A stretch of 64,000 nucleotides of DNA from JAJECS01 sp965198185 (lineage in GTDB: Bacteria > Chloroflexota > UBA11872). Both the position numbers and the translations under genes were made by a program. Below are positions 8,254 through 16,049 of this stretch, piece after piece. The notes under the pieces were generated by a model, which had not been told where the DNA came from, made no database searches, and saw only the letters and a program-made list of their open reading frames with translations. Numbering within the stretch: the stretch's first letter is position 1; every line of letters begins with the position of its first letter. The stretch spans positions 992,001 through 1,056,000 of the forward strand of contig CBDAOU010000001.1 in NCBI GenBank assembly GCA_965198185.1. Direction: 5' to 3'.

Positions 8254-9359
8254 CTAGGCCGGGCCGGCGGCGACGTAGGCCCGGATCTCGTCGCCCGTGA
8301 GGCCGTCGATGCCCAGGTCGGCCAGCGTGCGCCGGTTCGTATCCAGCGGCTCGCGCAGCACGGTCAGGCCCAGCGAGATTACGGCGTCGATGATCGGGGT
8401 CGGCACGCCCAGCGCGGCGCCCAAGCCGGACCACGCGCGCAGGCCGTAGGGCACGTCCTCCGAAAGCCACCGCGTATCGAGCTCGCCGGGGGCCTTCAGC
8501 GCGGTGAGCATCGGCTGCCGTTGATGGTGGCCCACAGATCGGGCGGCTCGGCGCGCGGACCGAAGCCGGCGGCGTGGAAGGCCTCGGCGGCGTCCGGCAG
8601 GTCGTGTCCCAGGGCCGCCGCCACCGCGCGGCGCTCGGCGTCCAGCGCCATGATCGCGCGCACCACGCCGGGCGTGACGCCCTCGTCGTAGAAGTAGAAC
8701 TCCCCGCGGGAGCTCTCGATGCGCCCGGCGTTCAGCAACACGCCGGGCGGATGGACGACCGGATTCAGGGCGCTCAGACCGCAGGCCAGCACGTCGGGCA
8801 CCGGCGTGATGCCGGGGAACAGCGGCGCCAGCTGCTGGTGCACCTGTGCCGTCGCCGTGGACGGAAAGACGCCCAGGCCCATCGCGGGCACCACGCCCCA
8901 GATCGTGGCGCCGTCGGGTTGGGTCTTGCGACAGACGTAGGGCGCGGTGTCGGTCTCGGCGACGGGAATGGCGGGCGCTCCGGCCTCACGCAGCAGGCGC
9001 GCGATCTCCAGCGCGCCGAGTGTGCCCGGCATCAGCGTCAGGGTGTGGCTCGGACGGATGTGCGGCGCGAGGGCCCGCGCCCAGGGCGCATGGCCGTAGG
9101 CCGGCACGATCAGCAGCAGCGTGTCCGCGGCGGCCGCGGCGGCCCCGACGTCCTCCGTAATCAAGTCGATGCGCGCCGCGCCCGTGTGCGCCACGCCGTG
9201 CAGCTCGATCACGCGCTCCTCGCGCAGGGGATCGAGGGCTTCGGCGAACGCCGGCAGTTCTCCCAGAGTCACGGAATGCCCGGCCAGCGTCAGATTGGCC
9301 GCCGTGGCAAACCCGGTATTGCCGGCGCCCAACACCACCACCGATTCACCCGGCGCCAT
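8254..9359 (-). pseudogene. NAD/NADP octopine/nopaline dehydrogenase family protein, interrupted by a frameshift
   Basis: From ATG 9359 the frame gives a Rossmann dinucleotide fold (VVVLGAGNTGFATAANLTLA), then the octopine dehydrogenase C-terminal domain (LNPVVHPPGVLLNAGRIE, YFYDEGVTP). At about 8508-8516 the frame runs out (LWATINGSR followed by a wrong-frame CSPR and a stop at 8496), and the missing C-terminus, MLTALKAPGELDTRWLSEDV to a stop at 8254, continues in the next frame. One base appears to be missing within GAGCATCGGCTG. Family enzymes couple an amino acid reductively to a 2-oxoacid. Either a real recent pseudogene or an assembly indel. Confidence 0.8.
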
Positions 9360-9510
9360 GTCGCCCTCCCGTCTCGCGGCCGCATCGTCGACCCGGCACA
9401 GTATGACGCTTGGGGCCTCGCTCACCCGGAGTCGGATCCGATCCTTGGCAACGCTAAAGCCTGAAGCAACGATAGCGCCCGCACAGCCTAGAGGCGGGGA
9501 TGGAGTTCGG

Positions 9511-9545
9511 TCCCTTTTCCCCGGTGCGAGAAGGCTAGGATGAGC
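9511..9545. repeat. Degenerate copy of the CTTCTCCC palindromic repeat family
   Basis: The sequence CTTTTCCCCGGTGCGAGAAG followed by GCTAGGATGAGCGG is a worn copy of the palindrome seen cleanly at 21562-21584 (CCTTCTCCC, loop CGTGC, GGGAGAAGG, then a GGATGAGGGG tail). It lies in the intergenic gap between the octopine dehydrogenase and sulfatase genes, in the shared upstream region of these divergent genes. Confidence 0.5.
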
Positions 9546-9645
9546 GGGACTCGGGAAGGGCGGACGGGTTTCGCACAGGTCTCCCCCGCATCGCGTACGG
9601 GGCGGGCTCTCCGTGGGAATGACGAAAGGATCCGGCCGCCCGCAA

Positions 9646-11208
9646 ATGAGCCGCGAGTCCGCGCCGGGTGACCACGGCCCGCGGTCCGTCGTACTGGTCA
9701 TGGTGGACCAGTTGTCGGCGCGCTGGGTCGAAGCCTGCCTGGCCGGCGCGGCGCCGCTGCCCAACCTCGCCCGCTTGCAGGCGCGCGGGACGACCTTCCG
9801 CAACGCGATCAGCAGCAATCCGATCTGCAGCCCGGCGCGGGCCACCATCGCCACCGGCCTCACCACCCGCCAGCACGGGGTGCTGCTGAACGGATACAAC
9901 CTGGACCCGGCCATCCCCACGTTCATGCTGGCGCTGCAGGCGGCCGGCTGGCGCACGGGGGCCTTCGGCAAGCTCCACCTGCGGTCTCAGTACGAGTCGC
10001 TGTTCCCCGACTACCGGCCGTATGGCTTTGACGTGCATGACATCACCGAGGACGCGCGCGGCGGGCCGTGGCTCGAATGGATCAGGACGGAACACCCCGA
10101 GCACCTGGACGCCGCGCTGAGCACGGTGTGGGGGCGGAGCTTTCCCGGGTTCGAGAACCACGGACCGGACGGCCTGGACCTCGCCGCGCGATTCGCGTCC
10201 GTCCCCGAGCTTTATGGCGCCTACGAGCTGCCGTTTCCCGAGGAGATTTCGCAAACCAACTGGACCACCGAGCGCGCGGCGGCGTTCATCCAGTCCACGG
10301 CTCGGGAACAGCCTCTCTTCGCCCACGTGAGCTACGTGCAGCCGCACGATCCCTACGCGCCGCCGCCCGGCTACCTGGACCGGGTGGCTGTCGACCGCAT
10401 CCCCGAGCCGCTGCCGGTCGAATGGGCCGACGACCCGTGCACGCCGCCGCTATTCCACGACATGGGCGGACGCACCACGCCGTCGCCCGAGTGGCGGCGC
10501 GACCGGCAGCACTACTTCGCCGACCTTTGCCACTTGGACCAGCAGCTGGGCGTCCTGGAGGCTGCCCTGGCCGAGGCCGGACGGCTCGACGACACGGTGA
10601 TCATCTTTCTCTCCGACCACGGCGATCTGCTCCACGACCACGGGCTGAAGCTCAAGGGCGGCCTGCACTACGACGCCTGCGTACGGGTGCCGCTGGTCAT
10701 CGCCGGACCGGGTCTGCAGCGGGGCCGGGAACGAAACGAGCTGGTGCAGCTGGAGGACATTGCGCCGACCATCTACGAGCTGGCGGGGGTGGATGTTCCT
10801 AAGCCCGCCTTCTTCCGCACCAGCCGCCCCGGCGGCGGGCTCTCGCCGGACCGGACCTACGACACGCTGCCCGGCCGGTCGCTGGTCCCGCTCTGCACCG
10901 GCGCGCGGGCAACCGGCTGGCGGGACGCGGCCTACGCCGAGAGCTTTAGCAGCAACACGGTGCCGCACACCCCGGACCGTTGGGCGCGGACCGTGCGCAC
11001 CCACAACTGGCGCTACACGATGTATCCCGAGGGCGGCGGCGAGCAGCTCTTCGATCTCGCCCACGACCCCGACGAGCAGCGCAACCTGGCGCGCGACCCG
11101 GCCTATGACGCCACGCGGCGCGACCTGCGGGACCGGTTGCTCGAGTTGCTGATCGTGCAGGACTATCCGCACTCGCCGCGCGACCGCTTCGCGTATGGCG
11201 TTCCATAG
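9646..11208 (+). CDS. Sulfatase (formylglycine-dependent, type I)
   Basis: 520 residues from ATG 9646; an ATG nine codons earlier is a possible alternative. The sulfatase signature CSPARATIATG starts at Cys61, the residue converted to formylglycine by a separate maturation enzyme. Other landmarks: VVLVMVDQLSARW (metal-binding Asp), GAFGKLHLRSQ, FLSDHGDLLHDHGLKLKGG (metal and substrate residues) and a C-terminal QLFDLAHDPDEQRNLARDP typical of the family. It hydrolyses a sulfate ester of an unknown substrate, most likely a sulfated polysaccharide. No clear signal peptide is seen. The gene for a GNAT protein starts 9 bases downstream, suggesting one transcript. Confidence 0.92.
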   Translation: MSRESAPGDHGPRSVVLVMVDQLSARWVEACLAGAAPLPNLARLQARGTTFRNAISSNPICSPARATIATGLTTRQHGVLLNGYNLDPAIPTFMLALQAAGWRTGAFGKLHLRSQYESLFPDYRPYGFDVHDITEDARGGPWLEWIRTEHPEHLDAALSTVWGRSFPGFENHGPDGLDLAARFASVPELYGAYELPFPEEISQTNWTTERAAAFIQSTAREQPLFAHVSYVQPHDPYAPPPGYLDRVAVDRIPEPLPVEWADDPCTPPLFHDMGGRTTPSPEWRRDRQHYFADLCHLDQQLGVLEAALAEAGRLDDTVIIFLSDHGDLLHDHGLKLKGGLHYDACVRVPLVIAGPGLQRGRERNELVQLEDIAPTIYELAGVDVPKPAFFRTSRPGGGLSPDRTYDTLPGRSLVPLCTGARATGWRDAAYAESFSSNTVPHTPDRWARTVRTHNWRYTMYPEGGGEQLFDLAHDPDEQRNLARDPAYDATRRDLRDRLLELLIVQDYPHSPRDRFAYGVP

Positions 11209-11217
11209 GAGGCCCGC

Positions 11218-11847
11218 GTGATCCGGTACCGCGAGACCGCCGAGGGGCTGGCGGCTCGCCAGTTGGCGGGGTTCTTCGTCGATTGGCTGCGGATGCCCAC
11301 GCCGCAGGCGCACCTCGAAATCCTGCGCGGAAGCGCGCACGTCGTGGTGGCGATTGACAAGGAGACGGACCAGGTCGTCGGCTTCGTCACCGCCATCAGC
11401 GACGGCGTGTTGAGCGCCTACATCTCGCTGCTTGAGGTGCTGCCGGAATTTCAGGGCCGCGGCATCGGCTCGGAGCTGATGCGGCGGTTGCTGGACCAAC
11501 TCAAGGGCCTCTACATGGTAGACACGCTGTGCGATGTCGACGTGCAGGCGTACTACGCGCGCTTCGGGATGCAGCGGTCGCATGGGGATGTGCATCCGAC
11601 CGGTACGACCGGATTCCGACGCGGGGAGACTGACGGGCGTCTCCTAGGCCGAAGCGCCGCGTCGTCCCATTTGCACAGGGCGGCGGACATGATGGTCCTG
11701 GGACTAAAGGCCCGCATCAGGGCGGGTTTGAAACCCGCCCCTACGATGCGCCCGGGCGGCGATGAGACGGCTGGTCAAGGGACTGCTGGCAATGTTTGGC
11801 CTCGAGGCTTCCGCCGGAATGACGGTCAGCGCCAGGATTCGCCCTGA
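11218..11847 (+). CDS. GNAT family acetyltransferase with a repeat-derived C-terminal tail
   Basis: GTG start at 11218 with a GGAGG ribosome site 5 bases upstream. Residues 1 to about 124 form a GNAT domain: the acetyl-CoA loop is in VLPEFQGRGIGSELMRRLLD, and the end is YYARFGMQRS. The remaining ~85 residues are low in family character. They translate intergenic-type DNA including a perfect palindrome at 11720-11740 that gives RAGLKPAPT. The natural protein probably ended near residue 135-145 and lost its stop when repeat DNA inserted or the stop mutated. N-acetylates an unknown small molecule or protein. Confidence 0.75.
   Translation: MIRYRETAEGLAARQLAGFFVDWLRMPTPQAHLEILRGSAHVVVAIDKETDQVVGFVTAISDGVLSAYISLLEVLPEFQGRGIGSELMRRLLDQLKGLYMVDTLCDVDVQAYYARFGMQRSHGDVHPTGTTGFRRGETDGRLLGRSAASSHLHRAADMMVLGLKARIRAGLKPAPTMRPGGDETAGQGTAGNVWPRGFRRNDGQRQDSP
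11720..11740. repeat. Perfect palindrome inside the GNAT gene's 3' part
   Basis: GGGCGGGTTT, one base, AAACCCGCCC: ten-base arms around a single G, followed by CTAC. The same design (GGGCGG arm, short centre, CCGCCC arm, then TAC) recurs at 19903-19922. It is a small dispersed palindromic repeat. Here it is translated as part of the acetyltransferase tail. Confidence 0.7.
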
Positions 11848-11886
11848 GCCTTCGAAGGGCTTGGTTGACAGGCTCACCACGAACGG
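11841..11886. repeat. REP-like element downstream of the GNAT gene
   Basis: GCCCTGAGCCTTCGAAGGGC forms an imperfect hairpin, followed by TGACAGGCTCACCACGAACG. This two-part pattern (CCTTCGAAGG hairpin plus a GACAGGCTCACCACGAACGG motif) is typical of REP-type repeats scattered through many bacterial genomes. It spans the stop codon of the GNAT reading frame (TGA at 11845-11847) and lies between two convergent genes. Confidence 0.55.
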
Positions 11887-11939
11887 AGCTCTTGTTTCCC
11901 TGCGGGGTTGTTGACCAACCTCGCCAAGGTGGGCTCAGG

Positions 11940-13400
11940 CTAGGCCGGTGCGCCGAGGATCACCGGCAGGGTTAGACCCACGAGCAGCACGAGCGCCCAT
12001 AGGGCCGGAGCTGCGCTTTGCAGGGCTTCGCGCCGCCGCTGCAGGCGCGCCTCGTCGGCCTGCCGGCGGGCAATCCACCATGGGTTGTGCCGCGTCTCGA
12101 ACCAGTGATAGGTCAGCCCCAGCCCCGCGCCGTAGGCCAGGTGGCCGACCAGGCTCGCGGTCAATGACGCCGCGCCGGCGGCCGACCAGGCCGGCGTGAC
12201 GCCCAGCAGCATGGGCATGAGGATCTGCGGGCCGAGAATCCACAGGAAGAAGCCGTAGGAGACTCCCCAGCCGACGGCGGAGCCCACGTCGTAGCTCTGG
12301 CGGCGGAACAGCAGGCCGTAGGCCGCGCCAAAGATCATGGCGATGACCAGGTGGATCACCAGACCCGCGATCTCCGACTCGCCGCCCATCAGGCCCGCCA
12401 CGCCGCGCAGTGCGCCGACCTGCAACATGACGTAGGTGAACAGCAATCCGCCGACCACGCCGGCGGCGATGCCGTGCCCGAGCGCGCGCAGCCCGCGGGC
12501 GCCGACGCCTTCCTCGTCGTCCGCGCCGTCGACCTCGTCGAAGAGGACGCGCCAGAACCCGCGCAGCCACTGGTAGCCCAGGCCCAGAAACCCGCCAAAG
12601 ACGAGATAGGCGAGCAACGCGGGGTAGGTGTCCGCGGCGGCAACGACCGACCAGGGGAGATTGCCGTCCAGGATGAGCGGCAGGATCGTCAGCCGCAGCA
12701 CGACCCAGAGCAGGAATCCGTACATGGCGCCGCGCACAAGTCCGGCCCCGGAGCTGTCGCTCGGGCGTTGCGCCAGCGCCGCGAATACCGCCCCGGCGAC
12801 CGCGCCAATGACCAGCGCGGCCAGCCAGGCCAGCGGCCCGGCCGTGTCGGACGGCAGCGCGGCGAACATGGGTGTCTGCCCCTGGTCGTTTAGCAAGCCG
12901 GCCGCGATAGCGGCCGCCGCCAGGCCCGCGGCTGCGCCAAGTCCCATTCCCGTGAGCGAGGGGCGGCGCAGCACCGGCCGGCTCAGGATGAGCAGCGCCA
13001 ACCCCGTCGTCGCGCCGTAGAGCAGGAATCCGAGCAGCAAGCCGAACGATGATTGCGCCGCCGCCAGCGACCAGGTCACCGGCTTGCCGGTCGTGAGTGG
13101 GTAGAGGGTGAGGGGGTCGAGAAACCACACGACCGCGCCATAGGCGAGGCCCCAGAACACCAGGGCGTCGTTGCGGCGCGCCTGGTTGCGCACCAGGGCC
13201 GCGAATAGGACGCCAAAGACTGCCGAAAGGGCGAAGTGGACCAGCAGCCCGACGCCCAGCGACTCGCGGGCGGTGACGATCAACGCCATGGACGCCATCA
13301 TCCCGAGCTGGAGCATGGCGAGGGCCAGCACCACGCCGCCCACCAGTCCGGCCAGCGCCCCGGTCAGCAGCCAAACTGCGAGGCGGTCGGAGCGGATCAT
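11940..13400 (-). CDS. Polytopic membrane protein built of three copies of a ~150-residue module
   Basis: 486 residues, very hydrophobic, about 12-14 membrane helices. Three tandem units can be aligned (about residues 8-140, 150-300, 318-460). Each has a Gly/Ala-rich helix, a helix ending in FG(A/V), a LWxLGP-like helix, a P.WS loop and a final helix FGxxLGL. The third unit keeps two His in membrane segments (VIHLVIAMIFGAAYGLLF and LVGHLAYGAGLGL); units 1 and 2 have lost one or both. The same module forms the N-terminus of the NDH-2 fusion encoded just upstream, with a 4-base ATGA overlap, so the two are translationally coupled. I do not recognise a named family. Confidence 0.75.
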   Translation of the reverse strand: MIRSDRLAVWLLTGALAGLVGGVVLALAMLQLGMMASMALIVTARESLGVGLLVHFALSAVFGVLFAALVRNQARRNDALVFWGLAYGAVVWFLDPLTLYPLTTGKPVTWSLAAAQSSFGLLLGFLLYGATTGLALLILSRPVLRRPSLTGMGLGAAAGLAAAAIAAGLLNDQGQTPMFAALPSDTAGPLAWLAALVIGAVAGAVFAALAQRPSDSSGAGLVRGAMYGFLLWVVLRLTILPLILDGNLPWSVVAAADTYPALLAYLVFGGFLGLGYQWLRGFWRVLFDEVDGADDEEGVGARGLRALGHGIAAGVVGGLLFTYVMLQVGALRGVAGLMGGESEIAGLVIHLVIAMIFGAAYGLLFRRQSYDVGSAVGWGVSYGFFLWILGPQILMPMLLGVTPAWSAAGAASLTASLVGHLAYGAGLGLTYHWFETRHNPWWIARRQADEARLQRRREALQSAAPALWALVLLVGLTLPVILGAPA

Positions 13401-15238
13401 GGGTCGGATTCCCGTGGGGCCACCGGCTCGGGTCCTCGGCGCGGGTTGGCCTGGGCGTCAGCAACGGCGGCGCCCGGCTCGGCCGCATCCGACGGCCCGG
13501 GCAGCAGCACGATGTCGCGCGGAAAGAGCAGATCGATGGCCCAATCGAGCGCCACCCGCACCTTGCGGTCCATGCCTGGCAGCTTGGTGAAGTAGATCGT
13601 GCGCCACATGACCCAGGCGACGAAGCCCGAGAACTTGCGGCCGGCCACTTCCGCGGCGGCGGTGCGGGACCCGAGCGCGACCAGCGACCCGATGGCGCGG
13701 TAGCTGAACGGCCGCGGCGCTTGCCCGCGCGCGACGGCCACCACGTTGTCGGCCACGGTCTTGCCCTGCCGGATCGCGTGCTGCGCGGTTGGCGGGTGGA
13801 AGCCCCCCGGCTGGCGCACGTCGGGGACCTGCGCGCCGTCGCCCAAGGCCCACACGCCGTCGAGGCCGGGCACCTGCAGCGTGGGCTCGACGACGAGCTG
13901 GCCCCGGCGGTTGCGCTCGCAGGGCAGCCCGCGCAGCAGCGGACTCGGCTGGTTGCCGGCGGTCCAGACCAGCGTGCGCGTCGGAATCCGGGAGTCGTCG
14001 TCGAGCGTGACGCTCGCGGCATCGGCCGCGGACACTCGCTTGCCGAGCACGAAGTCGATGCCGCGGCGCTCCAGCTTTTCGCGGGCGTAGTCTCCCAGCT
14101 CGCGGCTGAGCTCGGGGATGATGCGGTCGCTGGAGTGCACCAGCACGAACCGCGGGTCGGCGCGACCGATGTTGGGGTAGTAGCGCCGCACGCTGCGCAC
14201 GAGGTCGAGAAGCTCGGCGATGGCCTCCGTGCCCGCGAACCCGCCTCCGGCCACGACGAATGTCAGCAGCTCATGGCGAGCGGGTCCATCGCCCTGCTGC
14301 TCGGCAGTCTCCAGCGCCGTGATGACGTGATTGCGCAAACGGGCCGCATCCTCAAGGGTCTTGAGGGTGAAGGCATGCTCGGCCAGGCCCGGGAGCCCAT
14401 AGAACGCCGGCACGGATCCGACCGCCACGATCAAATGGTCGTAGGCAATCTCCTCGGCCCGGTGCGAGCCAATAGGCAGCGCCGTGATGCGCTTGGCCTC
14501 GGCGTCGACCGCTTGGACATCGGCGTGCCGAAAGCGCGTGTGCGGGCAGGCAACGCGGATGGGGGCGGAAATTGCCTGGGCGTCCAGGCCGCTGGACGCA
14601 ACCTCGGCGAGCATCGGGGTAAACAGCAGGAAGTTGCTGCGGCTCACCAGGGTCACGTCCAGGGTCTCGTCCCGGCGGTGCAGCTCCTCGAAGCGTTGCG
14701 CGGCCCCCATGCCGGCGAAGCCGCCACCCAGGATCACCACCCGCACGGGTTGCTTGGCCGCTCGGGAGGACGTGGGCGCCTCGGCGCCGTGCCCGAGGCC
14801 GGCGCGAGCCGCCAGGGCGAGCAACACGCCCAGTCCCCCGCCGAACATGAGGTGCGCAATGAGGCTGGGGAAGTGCCGCGACGCGGCCTCGACGGACCAC
14901 GACGGCGCCGCGCCGTCGAGCGCCGGACCGATGGTGAGCGGGCCAACGATCCACAGGAGCAGCCCGGCCATGAGGGCCAGCGTGATGCGCGAGGCGTGCT
15001 CGCCGCGCCGGCGCAGCGGCACCGCACGCGCGAATGCCGCCCCCGCCGCGGCGCCGATGACCAGATGCAGGGCCAGCGACGCGCCGTCGACCGGCGAACC
15101 CAGCAGGCCATCGAACCCGCCCATGGGCGTTGCCGGAACGAGGAACACGAGCGCCGCCGCGGCTCCCGCCAGGGCGCCGATCAGTGCAGGCTCACGCGCC
15201 GCGCGCGCCATCAGGCGACCGGCGCGCCGGCGGCGCAC
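13397..15238 (-). CDS. Type II NADH dehydrogenase (NDH-2) fused to an N-terminal membrane module
   Basis: 613 residues from GTG 15238 (alternative ATG at 15211). Residues about 18-148 form a membrane module of 4 or so helices with two His (ALHLVIGAAAGAAFA, LIAHLMFGGGLGVLLAL) and a LLLWIVGPLTIGP helix. From residue 165 follows a complete NDH-2: FAD-binding VVILGGGFAGMGAAQ, LFTPMLAEVASSGLD, VVAGGGFAGTEAIAELLD for NADH, GVWALGDGAQVPD for FAD, and the C-terminal membrane-surface part FVAWVMWRTIYFTKLPG. NDH-2 passes electrons from NADH to quinone without pumping protons. It sits between a DM13 gene (1 base upstream) and the three-module membrane protein. Confidence 0.88.
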   Translation of the reverse strand: MRRRRAGRLMARAAREPALIGALAGAAAALVFLVPATPMGGFDGLLGSPVDGASLALHLVIGAAAGAAFARAVPLRRRGEHASRITLALMAGLLLWIVGPLTIGPALDGAAPSWSVEAASRHFPSLIAHLMFGGGLGVLLALAARAGLGHGAEAPTSSRAAKQPVRVVILGGGFAGMGAAQRFEELHRRDETLDVTLVSRSNFLLFTPMLAEVASSGLDAQAISAPIRVACPHTRFRHADVQAVDAEAKRITALPIGSHRAEEIAYDHLIVAVGSVPAFYGLPGLAEHAFTLKTLEDAARLRNHVITALETAEQQGDGPARHELLTFVVAGGGFAGTEAIAELLDLVRSVRRYYPNIGRADPRFVLVHSSDRIIPELSRELGDYAREKLERRGIDFVLGKRVSAADAASVTLDDDSRIPTRTLVWTAGNQPSPLLRGLPCERNRRGQLVVEPTLQVPGLDGVWALGDGAQVPDVRQPGGFHPPTAQHAIRQGKTVADNVVAVARGQAPRPFSYRAIGSLVALGSRTAAAEVAGRKFSGFVAWVMWRTIYFTKLPGMDRKVRVALDWAIDLLFPRDIVLLPGPSDAAEPGAAVADAQANPRRGPEPVAPRESDP

Positions 15239-15239
15239 C

Positions 15240-15929
15240 TTACGCCGGGAGGGTGGCGGTTGCGAACACGACGTGGAACGGCACGCAGTAGATGACGACG
15301 CTGTTGAACGCCGCCAGGTCGGTGCCGTCCGGAATCTCGTAGTTCTGGCTGCCGATGTTGCCCTTCAGCGCGCCCACGTCGATGTACTCGCCCAGGTCCC
15401 GACTCGACGCCGGCAGCGGCGTCGACGACAGCAGCACGCTGAGCGCCGGACCGTTCGTGACCATGAAGTCGGTGAGGCGCAGCACCAGCTTGTCGTCGGG
15501 CGTGCGGAAGATGGTGGCCGTTCCGGAGCCGCGGTGGAAGTCGTCGGCGCCTCGGAACGTACCCGCCCGCAACTCCTCCGGCTGCGGCGCGGCTTCCGAC
15601 TGGGGCATGGCGGGCATCGGCTCGTCCATCATGGTGTCGGGCATGACCGCGGCCGCCTCCATCACCTTTTCCTGAACCGCCATGCGATCCGCCTCAGCGA
15701 GAGCCTCGATCTCCATCAAAGTGGGCATGGCGGCCTCGAAGTCGGCGACCATCTCCTGCTTCTCTTCCTCGGTCATGGTCTCCATCGCGGCAGGCTCCGG
15801 CATCTCGAAGGGAAACGCCTCGTCAACCACGGTGTCGCGAAAGAGCGGCGAGACAAGCCACCAGGCAATCGCCACCACCACGATGATTCCGACTATTCCG
15901 CCGCCGATCAGCACTCGTCGTCGAGTCAT
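15240..15929 (-). CDS. Membrane-anchored DM13 domain protein with Met-rich linker
   Basis: 229 residues from ATG 15929, chosen for its AGGAGG ribosome site. Residues about 5-27 form an N-terminal membrane anchor (RVLIGGGIVGIIVVVAIAWW), so the rest lies outside the membrane. A Glu/Met-rich stretch with about 14 methionines follows (residues ~40-110, ending VMPDTMMDEPMPAMPQ). The C-terminal ~105 residues are a DM13 domain: GTFRGADDFHRGSGTATIFR, LRLTDFMVTNGPALSVLLS, and the closing VVIYCVPFHVVFATATL with the conserved Cys. DM13 is proposed in the literature to act in electron transfer. The NDH-2 fusion starts 1 base after its stop, forming an operon. Confidence 0.85.
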   Translation of the reverse strand: MTRRRVLIGGGIVGIIVVVAIAWWLVSPLFRDTVVDEAFPFEMPEPAAMETMTEEEKQEMVADFEAAMPTLMEIEALAEADRMAVQEKVMEAAAVMPDTMMDEPMPAMPQSEAAPQPEELRAGTFRGADDFHRGSGTATIFRTPDDKLVLRLTDFMVTNGPALSVLLSSTPLPASSRDLGEYIDVGALKGNIGSQNYEIPDGTDLAAFNSVVIYCVPFHVVFATATLPA

Positions 15930-16049
15930 GTCAGCCTCCTCTGCCATGCCATACGGCCGTTGTGCGTGTGCGGATTGAATTTGTGACGCATAGGCCCAGA
16001 CAAGCCATGATGCCGGACGCCAAGGCTCAGCGCCGCCCTGAAGCCCTTG

